Source: Flavobacterium plurextorum (GTDB taxonomy: Bacteria > Bacteroidota > Bacteroidia > Flavobacteriales > Flavobacteriaceae). Taken from it: a stretch of 64,000 bases of DNA. How positions within the stretch are numbered: position 1 is the first letter of the stretch; each line of letters starts with the position of its first letter. Positions 62,991 to 64,000 of the stretch are shown piece by piece. Where the stretch lies: positions 1 to 64,000 of the forward strand of contig NZ_MUHD01000026.1 of assembly GCF_002217395.1 (NCBI RefSeq), given 5' to 3'. The translations under genes were made by a program, and so were the position numbers. The notes beneath the pieces are model-generated. The model was given only the letters and a program-made list of their open reading frames with translations. It was not told the DNA's origin and did not search any database.

Positions 62991-63932
62991 TTAAAGAAGT
63001 CCGTTGCTTTTAAGCCATTCTTCGCAATCTTTAGTCCAATATTTACTAGTGTCTTTTACACCTAATCCAAAACCATGTCCTCCTTTTTCATATAAATGTA
63101 ACTCTGCTGCAACATTATTTTTTTTGAGTGCTAAGTAATAATTAATGCTGTTTTCTGGCAAAACTGCGGTGTCATCTGTAGCGTGAATTAAAAAAGCTGG
63201 CGGTGTTTGAGGTGTGATTTTTTTATCATTAGAGAAAGCATCTATAAGAGCCTGTGTTGGGTTGTTTCCTAGTAAATTGGTTTGTGAACCTTTGTGAGTT
63301 ATTTGATTTTCCATTGAAATTACTGGATAAATAAGAAGTGAAAAATCAGGGCGCGCACTTGTTTTAAAAGAGGATTCATAAACTTTATCGTCATAATGTG
63401 TAGATAAGGTTGAAGCCAAATGTCCTCCAGCAGAAAAGCCCATTATTCCAATTTTTTTCGGATCAATATTCCATTTAGCTGCATTTTGTCGTACATAACG
63501 CATGGCTTCCTGTGCATCTTGAAGCGGACCTATATATTTATTTTTCATTATAAGATCGCTCGGAAGACGATACTTTAGTACAAAAGCTGTAATTCCTAAA
63601 CTGTTGAGCCAAGCTGCAACTTTGGTTCCTTCCTTGTCAATTGCTAAATGTGAGTAACCGCCGCCGGGAAGAATAATTACAGCGGTATGATCAGGATTGC
63701 TCACAGCAGGAAAAAAAGCAGTAAGAGTAGGTGTTGATACTTGACTTGTACTTTGAATAATTCCGTTTTTAAAATCTGGTTTTTCTTTGTAATCGGAAGC
63801 TTTTATTTCATCTGGAATTTGCTGCCAAAGATTTACAGTTTGATTTTGTGCCGATGCTGAAGCTAAGTTTCCAAGTATAAAAATCATAAAAAATGCAGCT
63901 TTTTTGAAGTATTGTTTTTTTGTGCTTTTCAC
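62991..63932 (-). CDS. Secreted alpha/beta hydrolase (esterase, BD-FAE-like)
   Basis: 313 residues. The signal peptide ends ASASAQ (29). Oxyanion loop PGGGY (89-93), nucleophile Ser167 in GFSAGGH, acid Asp near 253-254 (HATDDTAV) and His286 (KGGHGFG) form a complete triad. This type includes acetyl-xylan and feruloyl-like carbohydrate esterases, often exported in Flavobacterium. No linked PUL gene is visible inside the window; the left neighbour is a terminator and the right lies beyond the end. Confidence 0.9.
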   Translation of the reverse strand: MKSTKKQYFKKAAFFMIFILGNLASASAQNQTVNLWQQIPDEIKASDYKEKPDFKNGIIQSTSQVSTPTLTAFFPAVSNPDHTAVIILPGGGYSHLAIDKEGTKVAAWLNSLGITAFVLKYRLPSDLIMKNKYIGPLQDAQEAMRYVRQNAAKWNIDPKKIGIMGFSAGGHLASTLSTHYDDKVYESSFKTSARPDFSLLIYPVISMENQITHKGSQTNLLGNNPTQALIDAFSNDKKITPQTPPAFLIHATDDTAVLPENSINYYLALKKNNVAAELHLYEKGGHGFGLGVKDTSKYWTKDCEEWLKSNGLL

Positions 63933-64000
63933 GGTAAATAAAGTTGTTTAGGATTAATTTTAAGAGAACAGACAGATTAGGAATGTTAAATTTCATCAAA

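Overview
The window reads as chromosomal DNA of a Flavobacterium-like member of the Bacteroidota. The evidence is the low GC content, SusC/SusD and GH97 genes, lipoproteins with an acidic stretch after the lipobox cysteine, promoters with the Bacteroidota -7 box TAnnTTTG, and many short intergenic repeats. I see no rRNA, tRNA, CRISPR array, phage gene or transposase. The lineage is inferred from these features only.

Layout. 39-2964: a VWA protein and a ChlI/MoxR-like AAA+ ATPase, separated by a partial duplication of the VWA 3' end. 3251-5895: MarR regulator, serine hydrolase and EamA transporter. 5990-7629: a promoter, two tiny Cys/Met-containing ORFs around a hairpin, then a Glu/Leu/Phe/Val dehydrogenase. 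7919-9142: sterol-desaturase-type membrane hydroxylase, followed by a tandemly duplicated repeat cluster. 9907-21822: a polysaccharide utilization locus with a SusR-like membrane regulator on the minus strand and a plus-strand run of two small surface or secreted proteins, SusC, SusD, a GH71/99-like lipoprotein and a GH97 enzyme of the inverting alpha-glucosidase type. 22115-30671: outer-membrane barrel, DUF6526 protein, DNA-deoxyinosine glycosylase, a frameshifted FAD oxidoreductase, an MlaE-MlaF-MlaD-type lipid transporter and a two-domain glycosyltransferase. 31312-36635: small housekeeping and stress-type genes (DinB, VOC, DoxX, GNAT, Crp/Fnr, lipoproteins).

36860-43843 is an RND efflux operon read leftward (adaptor, pump, an unannotated 37-residue membrane peptide, TolC-type channel). 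A TetR gene lies upstream, and four copies of a TAACANTGTTA operator stand before the operon with a fifth in the tetR promoter. 44344-50889 is an accessory patch: a broken RelE/ParE toxin with intact antitoxin, a well-folded candidate RNA with its own promoter, several orphan small genes, an endonuclease/exonuclease/phosphatase protein and a relic of a duplicated gene. 51105-56982 is a second RND operon (adaptor, pump, TolC), divergent from a LytS-type kinase and LytTR regulator (57145-58880) that probably control it. The rest is a PepSY-like protein, an AraC regulator with an SDR dehydrogenase, a 2'-5' RNA ligase-like protein, a small 57-residue ORF and a secreted alpha/beta hydrolase.

A family of about 140-bp elements ending in AACACATAGAAACATAG and its inverse occurs five times between genes. 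The strongest candidates for something undescribed are the paired Cys/Met mini-ORFs (6022-6273), the 37-residue peptide coupled to the efflux pump (38496-38609), the three-way-junction RNA (45269-45350) and the spaced TetR operator array (43023-43228).
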